NCBI RefSeq assembly: GCF_009857135.1
Contig: NZ_CP047318.1
Span: 3,596,001 to 3,660,000, forward strand
DNA: 64,000 bases
Source of the DNA: Streptomyces sp. HM190
GTDB lineage: Bacteria > Actinomycetota > Actinomycetes > Streptomycetales > Streptomycetaceae
Reading direction: 5' to 3'
The position numbers were made by a program, and so were the translations under genes. The notes beneath the pieces were generated by a model. The model ran no database searches, was not told the DNA's origin, and saw nothing but the letters and a program-made list of their open reading frames with translations. This document shows, one piece after another, positions 6,680-14,435 of this stretch. How positions within the stretch are numbered: position 1 is the first letter of the stretch; every line of letters starts with the position of its first letter.

Positions 6680-7699
6680 CTACTTTTCGCCCGTTTCGGC
6701 ATCGACTTCCAGGGTCTGACCGGGAAGGATGAGGTCCGGGTCGGTTCCGACCGTGCCCTCGTTCTCGGCGTACAGCTCCCGCCACCCGCCGCCCACCTCA
6801 AGGGAGTCGGCGATGGCCGTCAGACTGTCGCCGGGGCGGACCGTGTACGAGCCGTCGACGGCCTCACGGGAGCCGTCGCCGCCACGGGAGGCGTGACGGC
6901 CGCTGGAGGCGTCGTCGCGGGAGTCTGCCGCGTCGGTGTGGACGCCCTCCTCGGCGCTGGCGCCACGGTGGCGACCGGTGCCGGCGTCGGCATCGCCACT
7001 GCTGGAAGCGGTGTCGTCCGACGCGGAGCTGTCCGAGCCGTCGCCCTGGGTATCGGCATCGGCCGAGCCGCCGGACTCCCGCGAACCGCCGGCGCGGTCG
7101 GAGTCCGAGGACGCGGAGGAGCCGCCCGTGCCCGCGTCGGCCCGGTTGGAGCCCTCGGCGACACGGGAGGACGAGTCCGAAGAACCGGACGAATCGCCCG
7201 AGTCGGAGGAAATGGACGAGCCGCTGGACTTGGTCGAGTTGCCGGATGAAACGGAGGAGTCGGTCACATCACCCGAACTGGATGAATCGCCCGCCACGCC
7301 GGTGTTCACGTCGGCCGGGGCCGAGTCGCCGTCGAGGTTGTGCAGGAGTCCGCAGGTCGACCAGGCGCCGACTCCCTGGTCGTCGAGGATTCTCTCGGCG
7401 ACCGCGATTTGCTGCGAACGGCTGGCCTGGTCGGGGCTGGTCGCGTAGGCGAGGCCACCGTGGTTCTCCCAGTCGGCCTGGGAGATCTGGAGGCCGCCGT
7501 AGCGCCCGTTCCCGGTGTCCGCGCTCCAGGAGCCGCCGCTCTCGCACTCCGCCACCTGGTCCCAGGTGGTTCCACTGGCCGCGCTGGCGCCTGCGGCGCC
7601 GAGGAACGGGATGGCGATGGCGGAGCCGGTCACTCCGGCCGCGACCAGGAGCGCCGGAGCCTGACGGGGGCGACGGTGACGACCGTTCCCGGAGAGCAT
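6680..7699 (-). CDS. rpfC: Second Rpf-LysM secreted lytic protein
   Basis: A 339-residue paralogue of the preceding gene. The ATG at 7699 has AAAGG eight bases upstream; the frame continues further up but that part lacks protein character. Residues 1-40 form a signal peptide, then an Rpf domain with catalytic Glu in C-E-S-G-G and G-N-G-R-Y-G-G-L-Q. A roughly 160-residue low-complexity linker rich in Ser, Asp, Gly and Ala follows, then a C-terminal LysM domain (Y-T-V-R-P-G-D-S-L). Unlike rpfA it has only about 185 bp upstream and no riboswitch blocks there. The symbol rests on its position next to rpfA as I remember it from S. coelicolor. Confidence 0.85.
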   Translation of the reverse strand: MLSGNGRHRRPRQAPALLVAAGVTGSAIAIPFLGAAGASAASGTTWDQVAECESGGSWSADTGNGRYGGLQISQADWENHGGLAYATSPDQASRSQQIAVAERILDDQGVGAWSTCGLLHNLDGDSAPADVNTGVAGDSSSSGDVTDSSVSSGNSTKSSGSSISSDSGDSSGSSDSSSRVAEGSNRADAGTGGSSASSDSDRAGGSRESGGSADADTQGDGSDSSASDDTASSSGDADAGTGRHRGASAEEGVHTDAADSRDDASSGRHASRGGDGSREAVDGSYTVRPGDSLTAIADSLEVGGGWRELYAENEGTVGTDPDLILPGQTLEVDAETGEK

Positions 7700-7885
7700 G
7701 CGGTTGCCTTTCACACGACAGCAGAGACCTGTGCGGAGGATGTGACGACCTCTCGCACTGACGTGTGAACGTATCCGTAGACGATCAGGTGTCACAAGTT
7801 AATGCAGCGGAGATCACGTGAAGATCACGAACTTGAGGGTGTGTCACCTTCTGCCGCTGTTCCTGATAGGGGTACGGGCCGTTGA

Positions 7886-9226
7886 TCAGCCCTGACGCGG
7901 TGTGAACTCGACGGGCAGGGTGCGCAGTCCGCGCATGATGAGCCCGCCGCGCCAGCGCAGGTCGGCGGGGTCCGCCGCGAGCCGCAGGTCGGGCAGGCGG
8001 GTGAGGAGCGTCGCGAGCGCGGTCTGCCCCTCCAGTCGGGCGAGGGGCGCGCCCAGGCAGTAGTGGATGCCGTGGCCGTAGCCCAGGTGCTGGTTGTCGC
8101 GGCGGGACAGGTCGAGGGTGTCGGGGTCGGCGAAACGGGCCGGGTCGCGGTCGGCCGCGGCGAGGACGACCAGCACCGGGTCTCCGGGCGCGATGTCCTG
8201 TCCGCCGACGGTGAGCGGCTGCGTGGCGAACCGCCAGGTGGCCAGCTCCACGGGACCGTCGTAGCGCAGGAGTTCCTCGACGCCGGTCTCCAGCAGGGCG
8301 GTCTCGCCCGCGGCGAGGGAGGTCTGGAGGCGGGCGCGCTGTTCGGGGTGGGTGAGGAGGGCGTAGGTGCCGTTGCCGATGAGGTTGACGGTGGTCTCGA
8401 ACCCCGCGAACAGGAGGATGAACGCCATGGCGGCGGCCTCGTTCTCGGTGAGGTGCTCACCGTGGTCCGAGGCGCGGATCAGACCGGAGATGAGGTCCTC
8501 GCCGGGGGTCGGTTCGGCGGGCAGCGCCTCCCGCTTGCGGTGGATGAGGTCCGCGAGGTAGCCGCGCATCTTCTTCACCGACCTCGCGACCCCGCCGCGC
8601 GGTCCGCCGCCGTGCCGGATCATCATGCCCGCCCAGTCCCGGAAGTCGTCCTGGTCCTCACGGGGGACGCCGAGCAGGTCGCAGATCGCGTGGATGGGCA
8701 ACGGGAAGGCGAACTCGTGGATGAGGTCGGCTTCTCCCTTCTGCGCGAACCGGTCGATGAAATCGTCCGTCAGCTCCTGGACCCTGGGGGCGAACTCGGC
8801 GACCCGGCGCGGCGTGAACGCCTTGGAGACGAGGCGGCGCAGCCGGGTGTGGTCCGGCGGGTCGATGTTCAGCAGATGCGTCATCAACTCGGCCTTGCGC
8901 TCACCGGGGATACCGGTCTTGCCCTTGGCGTGCGCGGGTTCGGCGTGGTGCGCCGGGTTCTTGGACAGGCGCTGGTCGGCGAGGGCCTGCTTGGCGTCGG
9001 CGTACCGGGTGACCAGCCACGCCTCCACACCGCTGGGCAGCTTCGTACGGTGCACGGGGGCGTGCTCGCGCAGCCACGCGTAGGCGGGGTAGGGGTCGGT
9101 GGCGAACTCCCAGGTGAACAGGTCGGGCGCCGGGGCCGGGTCCCGATCGGGGGCCGAGGCGGGGGCCGGCTGCGGCTGGGAGTGGGGCTGCGGCTGGGAG
9201 TGGGGCGGGTGGGGCTCGTTGGTCAC
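7886..9226 (-). CDS. Cytochrome P450, CYP107-like
   Basis: A 446-residue P450 mono-oxygenase. The I-helix oxygen-activation motif A-G-F-E-T-T is at about residues 274-279, the K-helix E-L-L-R at 318-321, and the haem loop L-G-Y-G-H-G-I-H-Y-C-L-G ends with the axial Cys at 390. The first haem-loop residue is Leu instead of the usual Phe. Residues 1-35 are a Pro/Gln-rich tail. The GTG start overlaps the stop of the upstream NTPase gene by 4 bp, so translation is coupled. No ferredoxin or reductase is adjacent, so electrons must come from elsewhere. From memory it corresponds to the conserved Streptomyces CYP107U1 gene; its substrate is unknown to me. Confidence 0.92.
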   Translation of the reverse strand: MTNEPHPPHSQPQPHSQPQPAPASAPDRDPAPAPDLFTWEFATDPYPAYAWLREHAPVHRTKLPSGVEAWLVTRYADAKQALADQRLSKNPAHHAEPAHAKGKTGIPGERKAELMTHLLNIDPPDHTRLRRLVSKAFTPRRVAEFAPRVQELTDDFIDRFAQKGEADLIHEFAFPLPIHAICDLLGVPREDQDDFRDWAGMMIRHGGGPRGGVARSVKKMRGYLADLIHRKREALPAEPTPGEDLISGLIRASDHGEHLTENEAAAMAFILLFAGFETTVNLIGNGTYALLTHPEQRARLQTSLAAGETALLETGVEELLRYDGPVELATWRFATQPLTVGGQDIAPGDPVLVVLAAADRDPARFADPDTLDLSRRDNQHLGYGHGIHYCLGAPLARLEGQTALATLLTRLPDLRLAADPADLRWRGGLIMRGLRTLPVEFTPRQG

Positions 9227-11334
9227 TCGTCGACGGTATCGGGCCGGTCGGCGGGGGGTACGGGCAGCAGGCCCAGGTCGCGCAGGGCGTGGTACTGGTC
9301 CAGTTCGGCGGCCTTGTGGAGCCACTTGTCGGCTCCCTCGGTGTCCCTGCGCCGGCGGTGGTAAAGCGACAGCCAGTAGGCGGCGTCACCGCTGCCCTGT
9401 GCGGCGTCCTCGTGGAGCAGGTCCCTCACCTCGTCGGAGGGGGTGTGGCCCCTGCGGAGGAGAAGGGCGCCGAGATGGCGGGACGCGGCAGGGTGGCCCG
9501 CCTCCTTGGCCTCGCGGAAGAGCCGCTCCGCCTCCTCGTCGTGGTCACCGAGGCTGTGCAGGTACGCGGCGAGCACGTGCACGGCGTGGGCGTCGCCACG
9601 CGCGGCAGCGCGGCGGAGCCAGTCCTCCGCGTCGCTGCTCCTCCGGTAGTACAGGGCCCGCCCCAGGCTCGTGGACGCCTCCTCGTGGCCGGCCTGGACC
9701 GCCCTGACCAGCCAGCGCAACGCGTCGGCCTGTCCGGACCCCAGCAGCAGATCGCCCAGCTCGTGCGCCGCCGCCCCGTCCCCCGCCTCGGCCGCGGTCC
9801 GCAGCAGCGCCTCCGCCCGTTCGCGGTGCAACCGCCCCGCCTCGCGCGCCGCCTGGACGCTTCCGCCCCGCGCGGCGATCTCCAGGTACCGGATCGCGGC
9901 CACCTCGTCCCCGGCGTCCACCAGGTGCGCCGCCCACTCCTCGGCGGCCTCCCGGTGCCCGGCCTCGGCGGCCCTGCGGATCAGGCCCTCGCGTTCCTCG
10001 CCGTCCACCCGCGCGGCGAGCGCGACCATCAGGTCCGTGTCGCCGGCCTCGATCCGCGGGCGCAGCGCCGCGCGGGCGGCGTCGAGCACGGCCTCGCGGT
10101 CGATCCGCACGCCGCTCTCCGCCGCGTCCAGCAGCAGCCACCACACCGTGTCCGGCACCGGCTCCAGGTCCTCCGCGCGCAGATCCTCCGCACGCAGGGC
10201 CTCCGCCTCCGCGACCAGCGCCCCGTACGCCCGCCAGGTGCGGTACTCCTCACCGGCCACGAGCAGGCCCGAGACCCCGAACATGCGGGTGGTGGCCCAG
10301 GCGAGGGCGTCCTCGAAGGACTCGCGCTCCTCCGTGCCGTACTGCTCCTGCACCTGGCGGAGCAGATCCGTCGGTACGGCGTCCTTCACTCCGCAGCGCG
10401 CCAGGTCGACGGCGGCCCGGACCAGCAGCTGTCCGCGCGGGTGCTCCACCTTGGTCCCCGGCCGCCGCCACTCGTCGTACATGGTGTGCCCGATCGCGAA
10501 GTAGGACGCGGCGCCCTCCTTGCCGCTCCACATGTACGCCGGGTACGCACGCGGGTCGTCGAGGTCCTTGAGGCGGTCCAGCTCGGCGTCGCTCCACTCC
10601 CGCGGCACCTCGACCGTGCGGGCCTTGGCCAGGGCGAAGCCGATGGGGTCGCTCTTCATCCGGCGCTGGTAGTACTCCTCGGAGCGCATGGTGCCGAGCA
10701 GGACCGCGCCGAGGCCGGCGAGCCGCCCCAACAGCCGCCGGTCCAGGCCGTCCTCGCCGAGGTGGTCGGTCAACTCGTCCAGCCAGACGACGTACTTGCC
10801 GGGCTCGCCCTTCAGCGCGGCGAGCACCTCCCGCAGGTCCTCCCCCGGGTCGGGGGCGTACAGCCGGTACCCCTCCAGCGAGCGCACCCCGTGCCAGGCG
10901 GTGTACGACTTGCCCACGAACCGCTCGCCGAGGACCAGCACCAGCCCGCTGTGGGCGAGTTTGGCGCGCAGGTCATCGTCGCAGTCGCGCGGCACGTACG
11001 GCGGCACGTCGGCCTGGCCCGGTATGTGCCGGGTCGGGCCGACGCCGAACTCCAGGGGCTGCACCTCGCCGACCGGCCGCCACGCGGCCGGGTCGAGCGC
11101 GCTGCCGTGGCGGTCGTGCTCGGCGGCGGCGCGGTCCCCGGGGGCCGCGGCGCGGTGCTCGTCGGCCGAGGGCCCGTACGGGGCGTGGCCGATGTGGCGG
11201 CCCTGGATGACGAAGCCGTTGCTGACGGTGCCGGTGAAGGCGTTGCCGATGTCGCCCCCGGCGGCGATGGAGTTGCTGCCGGTGGCCCGCACCGACCGCT
11301 CGCCCCCGGTCTCGTCGTCCGACTCCCGACCCAC
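9223..11334 (-). CDS. P-loop NTPase with C-terminal Sel1/TPR-like repeats (STAND-like)
   Basis: A 703-residue protein. A short N-terminal G-S-N-S-I-A-A-G-G-D-I-G stretch resembles the leader found on many Streptomyces NTPases. The Walker A motif is G-E-R-F-V-G-K-S at 136-143 and the Walker B is Y-V-V-W-L-D-E at 181-187, with a sensor-like L-L-G-T-M-R about 30 residues later. From about residue 430 to the end are helical repeats of Sel1/TPR type (for example R-A-A-E-A-G-H-R-E-A-A-E-E-W-A). This layout is typical of signal-transduction NTPases that use repeats as a sensor. It is coupled by a 4-bp overlap to the P450. Function unknown; GTG start with GGGGG upstream. Confidence 0.75.
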   Translation of the reverse strand: MGRESDDETGGERSVRATGSNSIAAGGDIGNAFTGTVSNGFVIQGRHIGHAPYGPSADEHRAAAPGDRAAAEHDRHGSALDPAAWRPVGEVQPLEFGVGPTRHIPGQADVPPYVPRDCDDDLRAKLAHSGLVLVLGERFVGKSYTAWHGVRSLEGYRLYAPDPGEDLREVLAALKGEPGKYVVWLDELTDHLGEDGLDRRLLGRLAGLGAVLLGTMRSEEYYQRRMKSDPIGFALAKARTVEVPREWSDAELDRLKDLDDPRAYPAYMWSGKEGAASYFAIGHTMYDEWRRPGTKVEHPRGQLLVRAAVDLARCGVKDAVPTDLLRQVQEQYGTEERESFEDALAWATTRMFGVSGLLVAGEEYRTWRAYGALVAEAEALRAEDLRAEDLEPVPDTVWWLLLDAAESGVRIDREAVLDAARAALRPRIEAGDTDLMVALAARVDGEEREGLIRRAAEAGHREAAEEWAAHLVDAGDEVAAIRYLEIAARGGSVQAAREAGRLHRERAEALLRTAAEAGDGAAAHELGDLLLGSGQADALRWLVRAVQAGHEEASTSLGRALYYRRSSDAEDWLRRAAARGDAHAVHVLAAYLHSLGDHDEEAERLFREAKEAGHPAASRHLGALLLRRGHTPSDEVRDLLHEDAAQGSGDAAYWLSLYHRRRRDTEGADKWLHKAAELDQYHALRDLGLLPVPPADRPDTVDE

Positions 11335-11362
11335 TCAAGCCCCCATGCGCCGCGACCACCCG

Positions 11363-11371
11363 TGTGGACAA
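11363..11371 (-). promoter_or_regulatory. Perfect DnaA box TTGTCCACA
   Basis: The 9-mer TTGTCCACA on the minus strand lies in the 42-bp gap between the mazG-like gene and the NTPase gene. It is the strong Streptomyces DnaA box. It is isolated, not in an origin-like cluster. Confidence 0.55.
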
Positions 11372-11376
11372 CGGTA

Positions 11377-12375
11377 CTAAGCGTTCAGCCCTTCGGCGGC
11401 CCTTACGGCGTCACGGTACGAGCGGGCGGCCGCCCGGAGCGCCGCCTCCGGGTCGACGCCCTCGGCCTCGGCCCGTGCGGCCATGGCCAGCAGGTCGTAC
11501 CCGATGCCGTCGCCCGCGGGGAGCGGGACGTCCAGGCCCGCCGTGCGGACGCGGGAGGCGAGCTTCGAGGCGAGCGCCAGGCCGGGCTGGCCGAGGGGTA
11601 TGCCGTCGGTCACCGACTCACGCCGCTTCTCGACGGCCTTGGTGCGCAGCCAGTGCTCCTTGACCTCCTCCGGGGTGGTGGCGGTGGCGTCGCCGAAGAC
11701 ATGGGGGTGGCGGTGGATGAGCTTGGTGACGATGGTGGCGGCCACGTCGTCGATGGAGAAGGGCGCCTCGGGGTCCTCCTCGGCGATCCGGGAGTGGAAG
11801 ACGACCTGGAGGAGGACGTCGCCCAGTTCCTCGCGGAGTTCGTCCCGGTCGCCGTCCTCGATCGCCTCCACCAGTTCGTAGGCCTCCTCGATGCCGTACT
11901 TGGCGAGGCCCTGGTGGGTCTGGCGGGAGGACCAGGGGCATTCCTCGCGGATACGGTCCATGACCTGGATCAGGTCGAGGAGGCGGGCGCCGGGGAGGTC
12001 GTAGGAGGCGGGGAGGAGCTCCAGTGACGGCATGCTCGGGCGGCCGGAGCCGGCGAGGCGGGCGAGGCCGTCGGTGAGGCGGGGTTCCCCCTCGGCGGTC
12101 GCCACGACGACCACGGTGCGGTCCCCGGCGCAGGCGTCGACCAGGTCCTCGGCGGTCGGGGCGGCCTGCTCGACCGTGATGCCGGCCTCGCGCAGATAGG
12201 GCAGCTGCGGGTGGGCCTCGTCGGCGCAGAGGACGCGGTCGGCGTCGCGCAGGGCCTGCCAGGCGGGCCAGGAGAGCAGACCGGGTGCGACGCGGTGGCT
12301 GGTGGTGAGCAGGACGACCCGGCCGGGGCCGGGGGCCGTGGTGGCGGGGGCGTCGTCGGAGCGGTGTGCGTTCAC
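11377..12375 (-). CDS. mazG: MazG-family nucleoside triphosphate pyrophosphohydrolase
   Basis: A 332-residue protein. The MazG core is G-I-E-E-A-Y-E-L-V-E-A followed by E-L-R-E-E-L-G-D-V-L-L-Q-V-V-F-H, whose acidic residues bind Mg2+ for hydrolysis of NTPs to NMP and pyrophosphate. The roughly 100 N-terminal residues resemble the tetrapyrrole-methylase-like domain attached to MazG in many bacteria, here short and degenerate. The C-terminus has the second helical part (G-D-A-T-A-T-T-P-E-E-V, then W-x-x-x-K). I chose GTG at 12375; the frame continues upstream but there it has repeat-like composition. Likely role: removal of aberrant nucleotides. Confidence 0.88.
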   Translation of the reverse strand: MNAHRSDDAPATTAPGPGRVVLLTTSHRVAPGLLSWPAWQALRDADRVLCADEAHPQLPYLREAGITVEQAAPTAEDLVDACAGDRTVVVVATAEGEPRLTDGLARLAGSGRPSMPSLELLPASYDLPGARLLDLIQVMDRIREECPWSSRQTHQGLAKYGIEEAYELVEAIEDGDRDELREELGDVLLQVVFHSRIAEEDPEAPFSIDDVAATIVTKLIHRHPHVFGDATATTPEEVKEHWLRTKAVEKRRESVTDGIPLGQPGLALASKLASRVRTAGLDVPLPAGDGIGYDLLAMAARAEAEGVDPEAALRAAARSYRDAVRAAEGLNA

Positions 12376-12413
12376 CCCACGAACGTAACCCACGCCACCG
12401 ACACCCCCCGAAG

Positions 12414-12422
12414 TTGTCCACA
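12414..12422 (+). promoter_or_regulatory. Perfect DnaA box TTGTCCACA
   Basis: TTGTCCACA on the plus strand, 39 bp upstream of the mazG start, where the mazG promoter is expected. Confidence 0.55.
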
Positions 12423-12438
12423 GGCACGGGCGGGCGCG

Positions 12439-12498
12439 GCACCCCGACGGCAGGCACCCCGACGAATGGCACCCCGACGAGCGGGACACCGACGGGCG
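12439..12498. repeat. Four tandem 15-bp repeats
   Basis: The unit GCACCCCGACGRNNG repeats at 12439, 12454, 12469 and 12484; the fourth copy is diverged. The repeats lie between the mazG promoter region and the end of the SurA-like gene. Confidence 0.7.
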
Positions 12499-12557
12499 GG
12501 AGGCCGCGGGCCGCGGTGTGGTGACGGCCGGTGGGCCGGGCCCTCGCCGGGCCCGGC

Positions 12558-13223
12558 TCAGGCCGGCTGCTGGGCCGCCTTCGTGACCTCCCTGACCCAC
12601 GGCGTCTTGATGTCCGCCAGGCCGAGCCGGCCGTCCTGGGCGACGCCCCAGGAGCCGTAGCGCGGGTTGAGGTCGACGCCGAGTTCGTCGGACGCGGCGG
12701 CCATGGCCTTCCAGAAGACGGTGCCGCCCTCGGGGCTGTTCATGTCGGCGCCGAGCGCGGTGGCGAGCTTCTGGACCTCGACGTCGCTGCGGAGGCTCTC
12801 CTCCAGGTGCTCGGGGGCGACGCTGTACTGCTGGAGCCAGGCAGCCTCCAGCGCCTGGGAGCCGCCCGCCTGGCGCTCCAGGTCCGAACGGTACTTCTGG
12901 ACCTCCTTGCGGGTGACCGTCACGCCGGCGTCCTGAAGGGCCCGGTCGAGGACCTTCTCCAGGACCATGCCGTTCAGCGTGTTGCGGGTGAGGGTGCCGG
13001 TCTGGGCGACGAGGCGCTGGTACTGGGCGTCGTCCCCGCTCGCGGCGCGCTGGGCGGTGCGCACGTCGTTCACCCGGTTCTCCAGTTGCGCGACCGTGAT
13101 CCGCTCGCTGCCCACGACGGCCGCGGCGCCGGGATGCGCGTCGCTCCCGCAGGCGGTCAGAAGGGGAGCCGCCGCGGCGATCGCGGCGGAGAGGACGAGC
13201 GCGGTGCGACGACGGCGGTGCAA
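12558..13223 (-). CDS. SurA N-terminal-domain-like lipoprotein
   Basis: A 221-residue lipoprotein. The TTG start at 13223 is fixed by GGGAGG five bases upstream. The signal peptide has an R-rich start (H-R-R-R-R-T), a hydrophobic core and the lipobox L-L-T-A-C, with Cys at about residue 24. The mature part is helical: V-V-G-S-E-R-I-T-V-A-Q-L-E, then N-T-L-N-G-M-V-L-E-K-V-L, then V-T-V-T-R-K-E-V. This is the pattern of the SurA/PrsA N-terminal chaperone domain, but no parvulin isomerase domain follows. It probably acts on the outer face of the membrane as a folding helper. It precedes mazG on the same strand with a gap of about 180 bp. Confidence 0.8.
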   Translation of the reverse strand: MHRRRRTALVLSAAIAAAAPLLTACGSDAHPGAAAVVGSERITVAQLENRVNDVRTAQRAASGDDAQYQRLVAQTGTLTRNTLNGMVLEKVLDRALQDAGVTVTRKEVQKYRSDLERQAGGSQALEAAWLQQYSVAPEHLEESLRSDVEVQKLATALGADMNSPEGGTVFWKAMAAASDELGVDLNPRYGSWGVAQDGRLGLADIKTPWVREVTKAAQQPA

Positions 13224-13397
13224 GTTGGCCTCCCGAGGAGATTGTGCGACGGTGCACAAGGTCTTGCGGTGATCGATGGTAGGCAGTGGCCCGGCTCTCG
13301 GCCAGCCATTCGACCAACGATTCACACCGACTTCCGGCACCGCCGCACCGCGAGGCCGCCGCTACCGGCCCGCGCCTCCCGCCGGACGCCGCGTCGT

Positions 13398-13432
13398 ACG
13401 CCGGACGCCGGACGCCGGACGCCGGACGCCGT
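13398..13432. repeat. Tandem heptamer ACGCCGG, four perfect copies plus one variant
   Basis: The unit repeats from 13398 to 13425 and is followed by ACGCCGT. It lies 5 bp beyond the stop of the DUF1906 gene. It is a simple sequence repeat that could vary in copy number. Confidence 0.8.
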
Positions 13433-13436
13433 CCGA

Positions 13437-14303
13437 TTATCCGACGATCGCCACCGGTGCGTCCCACGCGTCACGGTCCACGGTGATCGTGTAGCCGCCG
13501 CGGCTCTCCTTGCTGTTGACCATGTACTGATGGGCGCGGTGGTGCCCGGCGTACAGCGTCGAGGCGTACGGCCAGTCGCTGGTCGTCGTGTTGACCTTGT
13601 CCCACTTGGCGTACCAGAGGTTGCCCGGCAGGTTCGTGCGGTCGGTGGCGGTGGCGACCGCCTTGGCGCTGGAGCTGCTGAAGCCGTAGAAGCCGGAGCG
13701 GTACTGCTTGGCGCCGAGCGCCTTGTGCCAGGCCCGGACGTAGGTGAGGACGGCGTCGTTGCACGCCGTGTTCGTGATGTCGTACGCCTCCATGTCGAGG
13801 TAGAGCGCGCTGCCGGGCTTCATGCCGAGGGCGGCGGCCCTGGCGACGGCGTCGGCGCCGTCGGCGGCGCCCTGGGAGGCGGCCGTCGACGCGGTGATCA
13901 CCTCGGGGCTGGAGCCGCTCTGGCAGGGCGGCTGGGCGCCCACGTAGAGGGGGACGAGCTTCCAGCCGAGGGTGGTGACGGACTTCACCCAGGACGCGGT
14001 GAGGTTGGGCTGGGCGCAGCCGCGGTTCCTGCCGCCGACGTAGACGGCCGCCGCGCCGTAGAAGCCGGTCCGCCATGCCTTCATCGCGGACAGCGACGGT
14101 GCCGTGCAGGTGTCGAAGGCGCGGCCCGTGTAGACCTTCGCGGACGGCCAGGAGGTGGTCGTGGCGAGGGAGTCCTGGGCGGCGACGCCGGCCCCGGCGA
14201 GCACGGCGGCGCCGGCCGCGGCCCAGGCGGTGTAGCAGCGTTTCCGGGACTGCCGGTGGCCCGGCTTTCCGGACCGTCTGCGGCTGGTCGTCTCGTCGGA
14301 CAT
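13437..14303 (-). CDS. Secreted DUF1906 (Rv2525c-like, glycoside-hydrolase-like TIM barrel) protein
   Basis: A 288-residue exported protein. The first 35 residues are rich in Arg/Lys with R-R-R-S-G and R-K-R before a hydrophobic segment (A-W-A-A-A-G-A-A-V-L-A-G-A-G-V-A-A), compatible with a Sec or Tat signal. The mature part starts with Y-T-G-R-A-F-D-T-C-T-A-P and includes F-Y-G-A-A-A-V-Y-V-G-G, L-V-P-L-Y-V-G-A-Q, a barrel-end acidic pair in A-L-Y-L-D-M-E-A-Y, and W-Y-A-K-W-D. These are marks of the DUF1906 family, thought to act on the cell envelope. Start ATG at 14303 behind GGGGTGGGG. Confidence 0.85.
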   Translation of the reverse strand: MSDETTSRRRSGKPGHRQSRKRCYTAWAAAGAAVLAGAGVAAQDSLATTTSWPSAKVYTGRAFDTCTAPSLSAMKAWRTGFYGAAAVYVGGRNRGCAQPNLTASWVKSVTTLGWKLVPLYVGAQPPCQSGSSPEVITASTAASQGAADGADAVARAAALGMKPGSALYLDMEAYDITNTACNDAVLTYVRAWHKALGAKQYRSGFYGFSSSSAKAVATATDRTNLPGNLWYAKWDKVNTTTSDWPYASTLYAGHHRAHQYMVNSKESRGGYTITVDRDAWDAPVAIVG

Positions 14304-14435
14304 GGTTGGCCCCACCCCTTGGTCGATCTGTGTGTGCACAGCTAAGCGGTGTCGGTTCCGTGTTCGGGAAACGCCGCCCCTACGGTGCGGCAAATCTCGG
14401 CCAAGGTGGCGCAAAGCATGCGCTCAGCGGTGCGG

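Noticed and set aside
7700..7885. A second ydaO riboswitch or a Crp site upstream of rpfC
   Set aside because: None of the ydaO blocks is present, and TGTGA-like pieces there do not form a GTG-N6-CAC palindrome.
12439..12498. A CRISPR-like array, suggested by tandem 15-bp units
   Set aside because: The units are contiguous without spacers and no cas genes are present; it is a simple tandem repeat.
12376..13467. Upstream extension of the mazG frame to 696 codons
   Set aside because: The added part overlaps the SurA-like lipoprotein gene and tandem repeats and is Arg/Gly/Pro-rich; the GTG at 12375 gives a normal family length.
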